Positions 1-9,100 of a stretch of 64,000 nt of DNA are shown here, piece after piece. The translations under genes and the position numbers were made by a program. The DNA comes from Herbiconiux sp. L3-i23 (GTDB taxonomy: Bacteria > Actinomycetota > Actinomycetes > Actinomycetales > Microbacteriaceae). The first letter of the stretch is position 1; each line of letters opens with the position of its first letter. The notes below the pieces were generated by a model. That model saw nothing but the letters and a program-made list of their open reading frames with translations, searched no databases and was not told where the DNA came from. The stretch is taken from NCBI RefSeq assembly GCF_023734115.1, contig NZ_AP025737.1, positions 2,046,001-2,110,000 on the forward strand, read 5' to 3'.

Positions 1-1
1 C

Positions 2-460
2 GACAACCCGGCCCCCGACTCCGTGGAGAGCGAATACGGCCCCTCGCTCGACGGCACCGACCCGGCGCGACTGCGGATCGCACTGCAGGACGGACGGCCG
101 GTCGGCTTCATCCAGTGGTACGCGATGAGCGACGAACCCGAATACGTCGACGTGCTCTCGAGCGTCATCCCGATCCTCGACGGCGACATGAGCCTCGACT
201 ACCTGATCGGCGAAGCCGACGCGCTCGGCCACGGCGCGGCGGCGGTCATGATCCGCCTCGCCGCCGACGAGATCTGGCACGACGTCCCGTCGGCGCACCG
301 CATCATCGTTCCCGTCCATGCCACGAACCGGGCCTCATGGCGCAGCCTCGAGAATGCCGGATTCCGGCGGATCGCCGAAGGGGAGCTCGAGCCCGACTTC
401 GCCACCGACGACCACCGCCACGTCCTCTACTCGGCCACACGCTCGAAGGTCGCGGAATAG
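2..460 (+). CDS. GNAT-family N-acetyltransferase, aminoglycoside 6'-type fold (5' end outside window)
   Basis: The reading frame is open from the first bases of the window, so the gene probably starts upstream; an internal GTG at 23 would leave only 145 residues. The visible part shows the C-terminal GNAT half: the segment DGDMSLDYLIG, a glycine-rich acetyl-CoA loop (ALGHGAAAVMI) and the late strand motif NRASWRSLENAGFRR found in acyltransferases of the AAC(6')/RimJ type. It would transfer an acetyl group from acetyl-CoA to an amine; the substrate cannot be deduced. Resemblance to aminoglycoside acetyltransferases is at fold level and should not be read as a resistance call. Confidence 0.75.
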   Translation, partial: DNPAPDSVESEYGPSLDGTDPARLRIALQDGRPVGFIQWYAMSDEPEYVDVLSSVIPILDGDMSLDYLIGEADALGHGAAAVMIRLAADEIWHDVPSAHRIIVPVHATNRASWRSLENAGFRRIAEGELEPDFATDDHRHVLYSATRSKVAE

Positions 461-513
461 TCTCCGGCACGCCGCTGCTTTCTACCGGGGATAGAAATGG
501 CAGGATTCCAGGC

Positions 514-1119
514 ATGACCAACACCACCCCGGCGCGTCGACCGATCGCGATGTCGATCCTGTTCATCGTCACCGGTCTGATCGGACTGTGGGCGTCGTTC
601 CAGCTGGTGCTCGAACGCTTCCAGCTGATCGAGGCGCCCGGTGAGGCGCTCGGCTGCGACATCAACCCGTTCGTCGCGTGCAGCACGGTCATCCAGAGCG
701 CTCAGGGGTCGGTGTTCGGCTTCCCGAACCCGCTGCTCGGTGTGATGGGGTTCGTCGCCCCCATCGCGGTCGGCGTCGCGCTCCTCGCCCGCGCCCGCTT
801 CGACCGGTGGTTCTGGATCTTCTTCAACGCGGGCCTCGTGTTCGCCATCGTCTTCATCCACTGGCTGATGACCCAGACCGTGTACGTCATCGGCACCCTG
901 TGCCCTTACTGCCTCGTCGTCTGGACCGTCACCATCCCGCTGTTCTGGTACGGCACCGTGTGGAACCTCGCGAAGAACTTCGGCCTCACCGGTTCGGCTC
1001 AGCGGTTCTTCCAGGGGCTGCTGAAGTGGACCTGGATCATCGTCCTCGTCGACTACGCGATCATCCTGCTGATCATCTACGTGAACTTCCCCCTCCTCCC
1101 GACCCTCCTCTTCCGCTAG
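514..1119 (+). CDS. Vitamin K epoxide reductase (VKOR) family membrane protein
   Basis: A 201-residue protein with about five membrane segments. It carries the VKOR signature: a loop cysteine pair (Cys48 and Cys56 in GCDINPFVACS) and the redox pair Cys130/Cys133 in the membrane-embedded motif TLCPYCLVVW. Actinobacterial VKOR proteins reoxidise DsbA-like oxidases, passing electrons to quinone, and so support disulfide formation in exported proteins. No DsbA-like domain is fused and none is adjacent. I chose the ATG at 514 because it gives the normal start just before the first membrane helix; the open frame upstream overlaps the acetyltransferase and looks like shadow coding. Confidence 0.9.
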   Translation: MTNTTPARRPIAMSILFIVTGLIGLWASFQLVLERFQLIEAPGEALGCDINPFVACSTVIQSAQGSVFGFPNPLLGVMGFVAPIAVGVALLARARFDRWFWIFFNAGLVFAIVFIHWLMTQTVYVIGTLCPYCLVVWTVTIPLFWYGTVWNLAKNFGLTGSAQRFFQGLLKWTWIIVLVDYAIILLIIYVNFPLLPTLLFR

Positions 1120-1136
1120 GGCCGCAGGGGCGCGGG

Positions 1137-1329
1137 CGCTCTCGATACGCTCGTTCCTCGCTACTCGAGCCGTCTCGATGCGGGCCTGGCGGCCCTACTC
1201 GACGACCGGATCAGGAGTCGTGCCTTCCGTATCGCTGCGCTCAACGGGCGGGCTTCACCCCGGTCGTCGAGTAGCGACGAAGGAGCGTATCGAGACGGGT
1301 CGAGTAAGCGAAGCGCACCGAGACCACAG
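1137..1329. repeat. Long palindromic intergenic repeat, family A
   Basis: This lies in the 281-bp gap between the VKOR gene and ndk. The left half carries CTCGATACGCTCGTTCCTCG followed by CTACTCGA; the right half carries the near reverse complement (TCGAGTAGCGACGAAGGAGC, then GTATCGAG). Both halves end inward in CTACTCGACGACCGG on their own strand, so a transcript would fold into a hairpin of about 190 nt. The apex contains a module at 1223-1252 (CGTATCGCTGCGCTCAACGG) that recurs alone at 46366-46394 and 55781-55809. Three further full copies lie at 38591-39200. No coding potential is apparent. Confidence 0.85.
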
Positions 1330-1349
1330 TGCGCCCGATGCCGCAGACG

Positions 1350-1388
1350 GAGGAAGGCCCCGCTGCTCGTCGCACAGGGGCCCTCCTC
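1350..1388 (-). terminator. Probable intrinsic terminator of ndk
   Basis: Inverted repeat GAGGAAGGCCCC (1350-1361) / GGGGCCCTCCTC (1377-1388), 12 bp with one wobble pair and a 15-nt loop, ending 12 bp beyond the ndk stop codon. There is no long U tract, as is usual in high-GC actinobacteria. Confidence 0.6.
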
Positions 1389-1400
1389 GCGGTCAGCGGG

Positions 1401-1814
1401 TCAGAACCAGAGGGCCAGCTCGCGGGCGGCGGACTCGGGCGAGTCGCTCCCGTGCACCAGGTTCTGCTGCACCTTCAGACCCCAGTCGCGGCCCAGGTCG
1501 CCGCGGATCGTGCCCGGCGCGGCGGTCGTTGGGTCGGTGGTGCCGGCGAGGGCGCGGAAGCCCTCGATCACCCGGTTGCCGGCCACCCGGATCGCGACGA
1601 CAGGGCCCGACTCCATGAACTCGACGAGCGGCTCGTAGAACGGCTTGCCGACATGCTCCTCGTAATGCTTGCCGAGCAGCTCACGGTCGGCCTCGACCAG
1701 CCGGATGTCGACGAGCGAGTACCCCTTCGCCTCGATGCGGCGCAGGATCTCGCCGGTCAGTCCGCGGGCGACACCATCGGGCTTCACCAGCACCAGCGTC
1801 TCTTCGACAGCCAT
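1401..1814 (-). CDS. ndk: Nucleoside diphosphate kinase
   Basis: A 137-residue protein of normal family length. It equilibrates nucleoside di- and triphosphates through a phosphohistidine. Visible hallmarks are the N-terminal ETLVLVKPDGVARG strand/loop, the RVIEGFRALAGTTDP nucleotide-binding stretch and the active-site motif NLVHGSDS with catalytic His121. The ATG start has a strong ribosome-binding site (GAGGAGAAG). It is the last gene of the minus-strand block ileS-folC-DUF4233-ndk, an arrangement common in actinobacteria, and a stem-loop terminator follows. Confidence 0.97.
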   Translation of the reverse strand: MAVEETLVLVKPDGVARGLTGEILRRIEAKGYSLVDIRLVEADRELLGKHYEEHVGKPFYEPLVEFMESGPVVAIRVAGNRVIEGFRALAGTTDPTTAAPGTIRGDLGRDWGLKVQQNLVHGSDSPESAARELALWF

Positions 1815-1859
1815 CTTCTTCTCCTCGTCGTTTCTTTCGTTCAGGTCGGGGTGGACCGG

Positions 1860-2243
1860 TCAGGCCGTCGCGCCGCTCGGCGGTCGGTCACGATCCACTC
1901 GCCCGCCCACAATGATGCAGTACGCCCAGATGCCGACGAACAGCGCCGCGACGATGAAAATCTCACCGACGAGCAGCCCACCGGCCATGAAGACCGCCTG
2001 GCAGAACCAGCCGAGCCACACACCCGACGGGTATCGCAGCACGCCGACGGTGACGAGCATCAGCACGCACAACCCGATTCCGACGGGCAGCGCGACCACC
2101 CACGGCAGACGTCCGAGCCCCGCGACGACGAGCGCGGCGAGGAACACCACGATCACCTCGAAGCCGAGGACGATCGAGCCGAGACTCTCGGTGACGCTGC
2201 GACGCCGACGCGGACGCGGAACGCGCTCCGGGGATGCGCTCAT
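1860..2243 (-). CDS. DUF4233 family membrane protein
   Basis: A 127-residue protein with a basic N-terminus (PRPRRRRS) and about four hydrophobic segments from near residue 18 to 115, ending in a charged tail. Its ATG overlaps the folC stop by four bases (ATGA), so the two are translationally coupled. DUF4233 proteins sit between folC and ndk in many actinobacteria; their function is unknown. Position suggests a housekeeping role at the membrane, but nothing in the sequence shows a catalytic site. Confidence 0.8.
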   Translation of the reverse strand: MSASPERVPRPRRRRSVTESLGSIVLGFEVIVVFLAALVVAGLGRLPWVVALPVGIGLCVLMLVTVGVLRYPSGVWLGWFCQAVFMAGGLLVGEIFIVAALFVGIWAYCIIVGGRVDRDRPPSGATA

Positions 2244-3613
2244 GAGGCCGGCTTCCAGCCTTCTTCGGCGGCGACCTCGATCACGCGACCGACGAGGGTG
2301 ATGGAGCCGAACACCACGACCGCGCCGTTGGCGGTGTCGCGCACGTCGTCGCGCGCCACCTCGAGGGCGGTCGAGATCGTCGGCTCGACGCGCACCCGGT
2401 CGGCACCCGCCACGGACACGGCGATCGCAGCGAGGTCGTCGACGTCGGTGGTGCGCTCGGACGGCGCGAAGGTGACCACGAACTCGTCGACGACCGGTTC
2501 GACGGCGCGGAGCATCCCCTCGGCGTCCTTGTCCTGCAGCACCCCGACGACGGCGACGATGCGGTCGAAGTTGAAGTAGGTCTTCAGCGCGGCGGCGAGC
2601 GATTCGGCACCGTGCGGGTTGTGCGCCGCGTCGACGAGCACGGTCGGCTCGATGCCGACCAGCTGGAGGCGACCCGGCGACGTCACGGTGGCGAATCCTT
2701 CGGCGACGACGTCGGAGTCGAGCGCGGTCGACCCGCCGCCGAGGAACGACTCGACCGCGGCGACCGCGAGCGCGGCGTTGTGGGCCTGGTGATCGCCGTA
2801 CAGCGGCACGAAGACGTCGGTGTAGTGCCCGACGAGGCCCTTGATGTCGACGAGCTGTCCACCGACGCCCACCGCGGAGGTTTCCGAGAACTCGTCGCCC
2901 TCGACCGCGAGGGTGGCCTCGCTGAGCTCGGCGGCGCGGCGCAGCTCGGTCAGCGCATCGGCCGACTGGCTCGCGCTGACGACCGTCGCGACGGGCTTGA
3001 TGATGCCGGCCTTGGTGCGCGCGATTTCCGCGATCGTCGAACCGAGACGCTCCTGATGGTCGAGCGCGATGGGCGTGAACACGGCGACCTGGGCGTCGGC
3101 GACGTTCGTCGCATCCCATTCCCCACCCATGCCGACCTCGATGACGGCGACATCGACCGGGGCGTCGGCGAACGCGGCGAAGGCGAGCACGACGAGGGCT
3201 TCGAAATAGGTGAGCGGCGCTTCGCCCGCCTGCTCGAGCTCGCGATCGACGATGCCGAGGTAGGGCTCGATGTCTCGCCAGTTGGCGACGAGCCTCTCGT
3301 CGGTGATCGGCACCCCGTCGATGAGGATGCGCTCGTTGAAGCGCACCAGGTGCGGGCTGGTCAGCAGGCCGGGTCGGAGGCCGGATGCGCGCAGCAGGCT
3401 GTCGATCATCCGGCTCGTGCTGGTCTTGCCGTTCGTTCCCGCGATCTGGATGATCGGGTACGCCCGGTGCGGGTCGCCGAGCAGCTCGACGGCCTTCCGC
3501 ACCGGCTCGAGCCGGGGCTGCGGGGACGCCTCGCCGAGGCGGTCCTGCAGTTCGAGGACGACCTGGTCGGCCTCGTCCCGGAAGTCGTCGAGGTCGTCGT
3601 AGTCGTCAGACAT
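2240..3613 (-). CDS. folC: Bifunctional folylpolyglutamate synthase / dihydrofolate synthase
   Basis: A 457-residue Mur-ligase-fold enzyme that adds glutamate to dihydropteroate and to folates, using ATP. The P-loop [12 protein letters not shown] lies at about residues 58-69, followed by the family's [12 protein letters not shown] motif; [14 protein letters not shown] is the second nucleotide/metal motif and [15 protein letters not shown] marks the C-terminal domain. The N-terminus is rich in Asp. It overlaps the end of ileS by 8 bp and the next gene by 4 bp, indicating one transcription unit. Confidence 0.95.
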   Translation of the reverse strand: MSDDYDDLDDFRDEADQVVLELQDRLGEASPQPRLEPVRKAVELLGDPHRAYPIIQIAGTNGKTSTSRMIDSLLRASGLRPGLLTSPHLVRFNERILIDGVPITDERLVANWRDIEPYLGIVDRELEQAGEAPLTYFEALVVLAFAAFADAPVDVAVIEVGMGGEWDATNVADAQVAVFTPIALDHQERLGSTIAEIARTKAGIIKPVATVVSASQSADALTELRRAAELSEATLAVEGDEFSETSAVGVGGQLVDIKGLVGHYTDVFVPLYGDHQAHNAALAVAAVESFLGGGSTALDSDVVAEGFATVTSPGRLQLVGIEPTVLVDAAHNPHGAESLAAALKTYFNFDRIVAVVGVLQDKDAEGMLRAVEPVVDEFVVTFAPSERTTDVDDLAAIAVSVAGADRVRVEPTISTALEVARDDVRDTANGAVVVFGSITLVGRVIEVAAEEGWKPAS

Positions 3614-6600
3614 CGAGCACCACCGGTCCCGTCTTGCGCAGTTCGAATCGGCCGCCGTCGCGGGCGCCCCACGCGCCGGGCTTCAGCACGGTGAGGTGGC
3701 CGTCGGGCCATGTCGTCAGGTTACCCGTCGAGTCGGCCGTCGCTTCGGCGAAGTCGAGCTGGACGGTGAGCGTCTCGCCTGCGATCAGGTCGCGGTGCGC
3801 GTCGATCACGGCGCCCAGCTCGTCGTCGCCCTCGAAGCGCACCTCGATGCGGTCGGACACGTCGAGTCCGGCGGCCCGGCGGGCCTGTTGCAGGTCGCGG
3901 ATGAGGTCGCGTGCGCGCCCTTCCGCCTCGAGCTCGGGAGTGAGCGCCGTGTCCAGCAACAGGAAACCTCCACCGGGCAGCAGGGACAGTGCGGGACCCG
4001 CGTCGTCGGCCGACTGCGAGGCGACCTCGAGGACGAGGTCGTACTCCCCCGCCTGCAATTCGACGCCACCGGCGACGACGACACCGGCCGCCTCGGACCA
4101 GTCGCCGGACTTCGCGGCTGTGATGACGCGCTGCACATCCTTGCCGATGCGCGGCCCGAGAGCGCGTGCGTTGACGGCGAGGCGGGTGCTGATGCCGTAC
4201 TCGGCGGCGCTCGTCGTGGCGAGGTCGACCAGGTCGATCGACTTCAGGTTGAGCTCGTCGCGGAGGATGCCCTCGAACGGCGCGAGGGACGCGGCATCCG
4301 GCGTCACGACCGTGAGGCCGGCGAGCGGCAGACGCACCCGCAGGCCCGCCTGCTTCCGCAGCGCGAGAGCGGTCGAAGTGACCACCCGCACGCGGTCCAT
4401 CGCGGTGACGAGCGTCTCGTCGGCGGGGAACTCGGCGGCGTCGGGCCAGTCGGTGAGGTGGACGCTGCGTCCACCCGTCAGGCCGCGCCAGATCTCCTCG
4501 GTGACGAGCGGCAGCAGCGGCGCCGCGAGTCGGGTGAGCGTCTCGAGCACGGTGAACAGGGTGTCGAAGGCTTCGGGGCGCCCCTCCCAGAAGCGATCGC
4601 GGCTGCGACGCACGTACCAGTTGGTCAGCACGTCGGAGAACTCGCGTAGCCGGTCGGCGGCGGCCGACGCGTCGAGCCGGTCGAAGTCGGCGGTGATCGC
4701 CTCGACGAGATCGCGGAGCTTCGCGAGCACGTAGCGGTCGAGCACATCCTCCGAGTCGGTGCGGCGCACCGCGTCGTGGTCGGAGGCGTTCGCGTACAGG
4801 GTGAAGAAGTAGTACGTGCTCCAGAGCGGCAGCAGAACCTGGCGCACGCCCTCGCGGATGCCCTCCTCGGTGACGATGAGGTTGCCGCCGCGCAGCACGG
4901 GGCTCGCCATCAGGAACCAGCGCATCGCGTCGGAGCCGTCGCGGTCGAATACCTCGTTGACGTCGGGGTAGTTGCGCAGCGACTTCGACATCTTCTGCCC
5001 GTCGTTGCCGAGGACGATGCCGTGGCTCACGACGCTCTTGAACGCCGGACGGTCGAAGAGCGCGGTGGAAAGCGCGTGCATGACGTAGAACCAGCCGCGG
5101 GTCTGACCGATGTACTCGACGATGAAGTCGGCGGGGCTGTGCCCGTCGAACCAGTCCGTGTTCTCGAAGGGGTAGTGAACCTGGGCGAACGGCATCGAAC
5201 CCGAGTCGAACCAGACGTCGAACACATCCGAGATGCGCCGCATGGTGCTCTTCCCGGTCGGGTCATCGGGGTTCGGCCTGGTGAGGTCGTCGATGAACGG
5301 CCGGTGCAGGTCGGGGTTGCCGTCGGCGCCGACCGGCAGGCGCCCGAAGTCGCGCTCGAGCTCCTCGAGCGACCCGTAGACGTCGGTGCGCGGATGCTCG
5401 GGGTCGTCGCTCTTCCACACCGGGATGGGGCTGCCCCAATACCGGTTGCGCGAGATCGACCAGTCGCGGGCGCCGTTCAGCCACTTGCCGAACTGACCGT
5501 CCTTGACGTTCTCGGGCACCCAGTCGATCCGCTGGTTGAGCTCCTCCATGCGGTCGCGGAACTCGGTGACCCGAACGAACCAGCTCGAGACCGCCTTGTA
5601 GATGAGCGGCTTGCGGCAACGCCAGCAGTGCGGGTACGGGTGCTCGTAGCTCGCCTGACGGAGCAGACGGCCCTTCTCGCGGAGGATGCGGGTGAGGTGC
5701 TTGTTCGCCTCGAAGACCTGGAGGCCGGCGACCTCCTGGATGTTGGGCAGGAACCGACCGCCGTCGTCGACCGAGACGATCGTCGGGATGCCGGCCGCGG
5801 AGCAGACGAGCTGGTCGTCCTCGCCGTAGGCCGGAGCCTGGTGGACGATGCCGGTGCCCTCGCCGGTGGCGACGTAGTCGGCGACGAGGATCTGCCACGC
5901 CTTCTCGGTGCCCCACACCTCGGTGTCGGCGTAGTAGTCCCAGAGGCGGTCATAGCGGACGCCGTCGAGCTCGCTCCCCTTGAGGGTGCGGCTGATCGCC
6001 GCGACCGCATCCTCGGCGCTGTCGTAGCCGAGCTCCTTCGCATACGCGCCGACGAGGTCGGCGGCGAGCAGGTACTCGGCGCCCATCACCTCGACGTCGA
6101 GCACCGGGCCCTCGCCGATCTCCTCGCCGGTCAGGCTGTCGGGCGCCTCGGAGTCCGGCGTCCCGTTCGGGCCGGATCGGACCACCGCGTAGTCGATGTC
6201 GGGTCCGACGGCGAGCGCCATGTTCGTCGGAAGGGTCCACGGCGTCGTCGTCCACGCGAGCGCACGCGCCGCGGTGAGGCCGAGCGCCTCGGCCTTGGGA
6301 CCGACGAGCGGGAACGTCACGGTGACGGTCTGGTCCTGACGGCTCTGGTAGACGTCGTCGTCCATCCGCAGCTCGTGGTTCGACAGGGGCGTCTCGTCGT
6401 TCCAGCAGTACGGCAGCACTCGGAAGCCCTCGTAGGCGAGGCCCTTGTCGTAGAGCTGCTTGAACGCCCACAGGACGCTCTCCATGAAGGTCGGATCGAG
6501 CGTCTTGTAGTCGTTCTCGAAGTCGACCCAGCGAGCCGAGCGGGTGACGTAGTCCTCCCACTCCTTCGTGTAGCGCAGCACCGAGGCGCGGGCCGAGGCG

Positions 6601-7007
6601 TTGAACTCGCCGACTCCCATCGACTCGATCTCGCCCTTGGTGGTGATGCCGAGCTGGCGCATCGCCTCGAGCTCGGCGGGCAGCCCATGGGTGTCCCACC
6701 CGAAGCGGCGGTGCACCTGCTTGCCCCGCATCGTCTGGAAGCGCGGGAAGACGTCCTTTGCGTATCCGGTCAGCAGGTGGCCGTAGTGCGGCAGTCCGTT
6801 CGCGAACGGCGGGCCGTCGTAGAACACCCACTCGGGTGCGCCCTCGCGCTGGTCGATCGACGCCTGGAAGGTGCAGTCCTCATCCCAGTAACGCAGGATC
6901 CGAGTCTCGATCGCCGGGAACGACGGCGAGGGCACGACGCCGAAGGAGGCGCCGGGCTCGTGGGCCGCTGCGCCGCCCGCGGTCGGGGCACTGGTCTTGG
7001 GGTACAT
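3606..7007 (-). CDS. ileS: Isoleucyl-tRNA synthetase
   Basis: An 1133-residue class I aminoacyl-tRNA synthetase of the long type found in actinobacteria. It charges tRNA-Ile. The HIGH motif appears as HYGH (residues 74-77 in [17 protein letters not shown]) and the KMSKS loop is intact at residues 672-676. Between them lies the CP1 editing domain; C-terminal helices and a DUF5915-like tail follow. The ATG has an AGGAG ribosome-binding site about 7 bases upstream. Expression is probably set by the T-box leader at 7008-7220, which reads uncharged tRNA-Ile. Confidence 0.97.
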   Translation of the reverse strand: MYPKTSAPTAGGAAAHEPGASFGVVPSPSFPAIETRILRYWDEDCTFQASIDQREGAPEWVFYDGPPFANGLPHYGHLLTGYAKDVFPRFQTMRGKQVHRRFGWDTHGLPAELEAMRQLGITTKGEIESMGVGEFNASARASVLRYTKEWEDYVTRSARWVDFENDYKTLDPTFMESVLWAFKQLYDKGLAYEGFRVLPYCWNDETPLSNHELRMDDDVYQSRQDQTVTVTFPLVGPKAEALGLTAARALAWTTTPWTLPTNMALAVGPDIDYAVVRSGPNGTPDSEAPDSLTGEEIGEGPVLDVEVMGAEYLLAADLVGAYAKELGYDSAEDAVAAISRTLKGSELDGVRYDRLWDYYADTEVWGTEKAWQILVADYVATGEGTGIVHQAPAYGEDDQLVCSAAGIPTIVSVDDGGRFLPNIQEVAGLQVFEANKHLTRILREKGRLLRQASYEHPYPHCWRCRKPLIYKAVSSWFVRVTEFRDRMEELNQRIDWVPENVKDGQFGKWLNGARDWSISRNRYWGSPIPVWKSDDPEHPRTDVYGSLEELERDFGRLPVGADGNPDLHRPFIDDLTRPNPDDPTGKSTMRRISDVFDVWFDSGSMPFAQVHYPFENTDWFDGHSPADFIVEYIGQTRGWFYVMHALSTALFDRPAFKSVVSHGIVLGNDGQKMSKSLRNYPDVNEVFDRDGSDAMRWFLMASPVLRGGNLIVTEEGIREGVRQVLLPLWSTYYFFTLYANASDHDAVRRTDSEDVLDRYVLAKLRDLVEAITADFDRLDASAAADRLREFSDVLTNWYVRRSRDRFWEGRPEAFDTLFTVLETLTRLAAPLLPLVTEEIWRGLTGGRSVHLTDWPDAAEFPADETLVTAMDRVRVVTSTALALRKQAGLRVRLPLAGLTVVTPDAASLAPFEGILRDELNLKSIDLVDLATTSAAEYGISTRLAVNARALGPRIGKDVQRVITAAKSGDWSEAAGVVVAGGVELQAGEYDLVLEVASQSADDAGPALSLLPGGGFLLLDTALTPELEAEGRARDLIRDLQQARRAAGLDVSDRIEVRFEGDDELGAVIDAHRDLIAGETLTVQLDFAEATADSTGNLTTWPDGHLTVLKPGAWGARDGGRFELRKTGPVVLDV

Positions 7008-7220
7008 CCGCTACTCCTGTGCTGGCATGTCATCTGATGCGTCGCACGAGGACGCTCCTGCAAGAGAAGCGCGGTACCACCTCGTTTGGCCGCCCGTCCG
7101 CGAAGACGAAAGGCCCACTCGTTCACTGCTGTGACGGGCTTACCCGCTCGGTTCTAACGGACTCGCCGAAGCGGGTCTTTCTTCCGAGGACTCCCCGGTG
7201 ATGGCCGGATCGATGTCGTT
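7008..7220 (-). promoter_or_regulatory. Isoleucine T-box riboswitch, ultrashort Stem I (translational class)
   Basis: Reading the minus strand toward ileS, the leader contains an ATC specifier codon (bases 7202-7200) within CATCACCGGGGAGTCC, then GGAAGAA, a central hairpin rich in GAGCGGGT/ACCCGC pairs, and the conserved T-box sequence AGGTGGTACCGC at 7082-7071. The final part pairs toward the AGGAG ribosome-binding site of ileS. This matches the class II actinobacterial ileS T-boxes, in which uncharged tRNA-Ile frees the ribosome-binding site rather than blocking a terminator. A candidate -10 box TAGCAT lies at 7232-7227. Confidence 0.88.
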
Positions 7221-7307
7221 GCCCCCATGCTACCGGCTGAGGCCCCGCACATCGGTGCCGTTCGCGGCGAGGGAAGCGGGACCATCCCCCGTTCCGCGAA
7301 CCTTTCG

Positions 7308-7321
7308 TACAATCGTCGCTT
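7308..7321 (+). promoter_or_regulatory. -10 box TACAAT for a leaderless start
   Basis: TACAAT at 7308-7313 lies 8 bases before the GTG start at 7322, the spacing expected between a -10 element and the first transcribed base. The PLDc_N gene is therefore probably transcribed without a 5' leader; no ribosome-binding site is visible. Confidence 0.55.
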
Positions 7322-7768
7322 GTGATCGTCCTGTCGTTCCTCCTCCTGGTCCTGGTGATCGGGGCGCTGGTCGATGTCGTGCGCGCACCGCTCGATCAGG
7401 TGAAGCGGGGAACGAAGGCCGGCTGGCTGCTCGCCGTGCTGCTTTTGCCGGGTATCGGCGGTGCTCTCTGGTTCGCATTCGGACGCCGGCGCGGCTCATA
7501 CGACCTCGACGAGTACATTGAAGAGCCCGCGCCGCACGACCCGGCCCGAGCCGCCGAGCGGATCGGCAGCGTCGACGGCCCCACCGAGCGCGTCGACGAC
7601 GGTCCGCGACTCCCGACGCCGCCCGAGGGTCCGCGCAGCACCGAAGAGCAGCTCGCCGACCTCGAGGCGGAGATCGCCTACTGGGAGGACTGGTCGCAGC
7701 GACGCGGCACGGCAGCACTGCCGGCTGGCTCGCAGCCGGGCGACGACCCCTCGCCCGCTCGCGACTGA
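7322..7768 (+). CDS. PLDc_N domain membrane protein
   Basis: A 148-residue protein with two membrane helices (about residues 3-17 and 31-53) that form the PLDc_N hairpin (LVDVVRAPLDQVKRGTKAGW, then LLLPGIGGALWFAFGRR), followed by an acidic, proline-rich cytoplasmic tail with a short predicted helix near residue 115. This domain is named for the N-terminus of cardiolipin synthases, but here no phospholipase domain follows, so no lipid-synthase function should be assumed. It is a stand-alone gene between the ileS leader and the ROK regulator. Confidence 0.7.
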   Translation: MIVLSFLLLVLVIGALVDVVRAPLDQVKRGTKAGWLLAVLLLPGIGGALWFAFGRRRGSYDLDEYIEEPAPHDPARAAERIGSVDGPTERVDDGPRLPTPPEGPRSTEEQLADLEAEIAYWEDWSQRRGTAALPAGSQPGDDPSPARD

Positions 7769-7772
7769 TCGC

Positions 7773-8927
7773 TCAGGCGATGGCGGGCAGGTCGGCTGGT
7801 GGGGATGCGACCGGCAGATCGTCGAGATCGCCCTCGTCGACGCCGAGCTCGCGGTAGAGCGTCCGCACCGCGTCGATCACCGCCCCCATCGCACCGGAGA
7901 ACTCGCCCAACCGGGCAGGCACCAGACGCGGAGCGATCCGCAGGTTCGCCTCGAGCGCCGACTGGTATCGCTGGAGGTCGCTCGCGAGCGATTCGGCGAT
8001 ACCGCCGCCGAGCACGATGACCTCCGGCTCGCTCGACACCGAGATCGCGGTGAGGACGATCTGCAGGGCGTGGTCGAACTGGGCGCGCAGCGCGAAGAGC
8101 GAGGGATCGGTGAAGAGCTCCTCGGGAGCGTCGATGGTGACACCCGATTCGGCGGCGCGACGGATGATGCCGGGCCCGGTGACCATGTGCTCGAGGCGCG
8201 CGCCGAACGGACCGATGGGCAGCTGACCGAACTCCCCGACCAGCCCGTGCTTGCCATGGATGATGCGTCCGTCAATGGCGAGAGCGGCGCCGAGGCCGGC
8301 GCCGATGGTGACCATCGCGGCCGCCGGGGTTCCGGCCGCCGCACCCATCCTCTGTTCGCCGAGCAGGGCGTAGTTCGCGTCGTTGTCGAGCCTGACCTCG
8401 AGGCCGAGGCGCCGCTCGAGCGCCTCGACGAATTCCGCCGACTCGACCTGCACGAGGTTGGGGGCGTTCGACACGGTTCGAGCCTCCGACACCGCGCCAG
8501 GAAGGCCGATCGCCACTGCTCCCAGGTCGCGAGGGTCGTCCTCGACCATCGCCCCCACGATGTCGGCCAGCCATTCCCCGAGGCGGGCGGGGTTGAGGCT
8601 CGATGGGGTCGGGAGCTCGGCGCGCTGCAACGGCTCGGCCGCGAAGTCCCCGATCACGATGCGGGTGTTCGAGGCTCCGAGATCGATTCCGACGACGAGG
8701 CTGCGTTCGGCGACGACATCGAGCTGCACGGCGCGGCGCCCTCGGTTCTCGGAGACGATCTCGGACGCCTCGTGGATGACTCCTTCGACGACGAGGGCAT
8801 CGACGGTCCTCGAGACCGTTGCCGCGGAGAGGCCGGTGCGCGCCGCGATGGCCTTGCGGCTCGTCGGCCGGTTCCGGAGCAGATCGGCGAGGACCGAACG
8901 GCGACTGAAGTCGCGAGCGTCCGTCAT
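7773..8927 (-). CDS. ROK-family transcriptional repressor
   Basis: A 384-residue protein: an N-terminal winged helix (about residues 5-65, with SRKAIAARTGLSAATVSRTV as the recognition region) and a C-terminal sugar-kinase-like ROK domain with VVGIDLGASNTRIVIG and RLDNDANYALLGE. The usual ROK zinc motif (CXCGXXGC) is absent; the corresponding stretch reads GPFGARLEHMVTGPG. The start at 8927 has a strong GGAGG site. It is divergent from the sugar-binding protein gene and most likely represses the adjacent ABC/catabolic operon until a sugar or sugar phosphate binds. Confidence 0.88.
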   Translation of the reverse strand: MTDARDFSRRSVLADLLRNRPTSRKAIAARTGLSAATVSRTVDALVVEGVIHEASEIVSENRGRRAVQLDVVAERSLVVGIDLGASNTRIVIGDFAAEPLQRAELPTPSSLNPARLGEWLADIVGAMVEDDPRDLGAVAIGLPGAVSEARTVSNAPNLVQVESAEFVEALERRLGLEVRLDNDANYALLGEQRMGAAAGTPAAAMVTIGAGLGAALAIDGRIIHGKHGLVGEFGQLPIGPFGARLEHMVTGPGIIRRAAESGVTIDAPEELFTDPSLFALRAQFDHALQIVLTAISVSSEPEVIVLGGGIAESLASDLQRYQSALEANLRIAPRLVPARLGEFSGAMGAVIDAVRTLYRELGVDEGDLDDLPVASPPADLPAIA

Positions 8928-9000
8928 CACTGCCTCCTTTGCTCTCTCGACGAACGCAAAGCTAGCGGAAAATGCCGTCGATCGCGCTTCTCGCGGTCCT

Positions 9001-9056
9001 GAAACACGATGGAAACACTTTGCCCGTTGACTTTGCTTGCGCAGTGAAACCAAACT
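9001..9056 (+). promoter_or_regulatory. Promoter and candidate operator of the sugar ABC/YhfX-like operon
   Basis: TTGACT (9027-9032) and CAAACT (9051-9056) form a -35/-10 pair with an 18-base spacer, 45 bp upstream of the binding-protein ATG. Just upstream is a direct repeat GAAACAC at 9001-9007 and 9012-9018 (11-bp period, one helical turn), with a further GAAAC at 9046-9050. These are plausible binding sites for the divergent ROK regulator; that assignment is inference. Confidence 0.5.
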
Positions 9057-9100
9057 GTCGACGTCCGCTCCATCGTTCCCCTCATCGAGAAGGTCCTCCC

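Noticed and set aside
2-460. Aminoglycoside resistance gene
   Set aside because: Only a general AAC(6')-like GNAT fold is visible in a gene cut at its 5' end; substrate cannot be inferred.
4776-7037. A 753-codon open frame antisense to ileS
   Set aside because: Same shadow effect; ileS has HIGH and KMSKS and a T-box on the correct strand.
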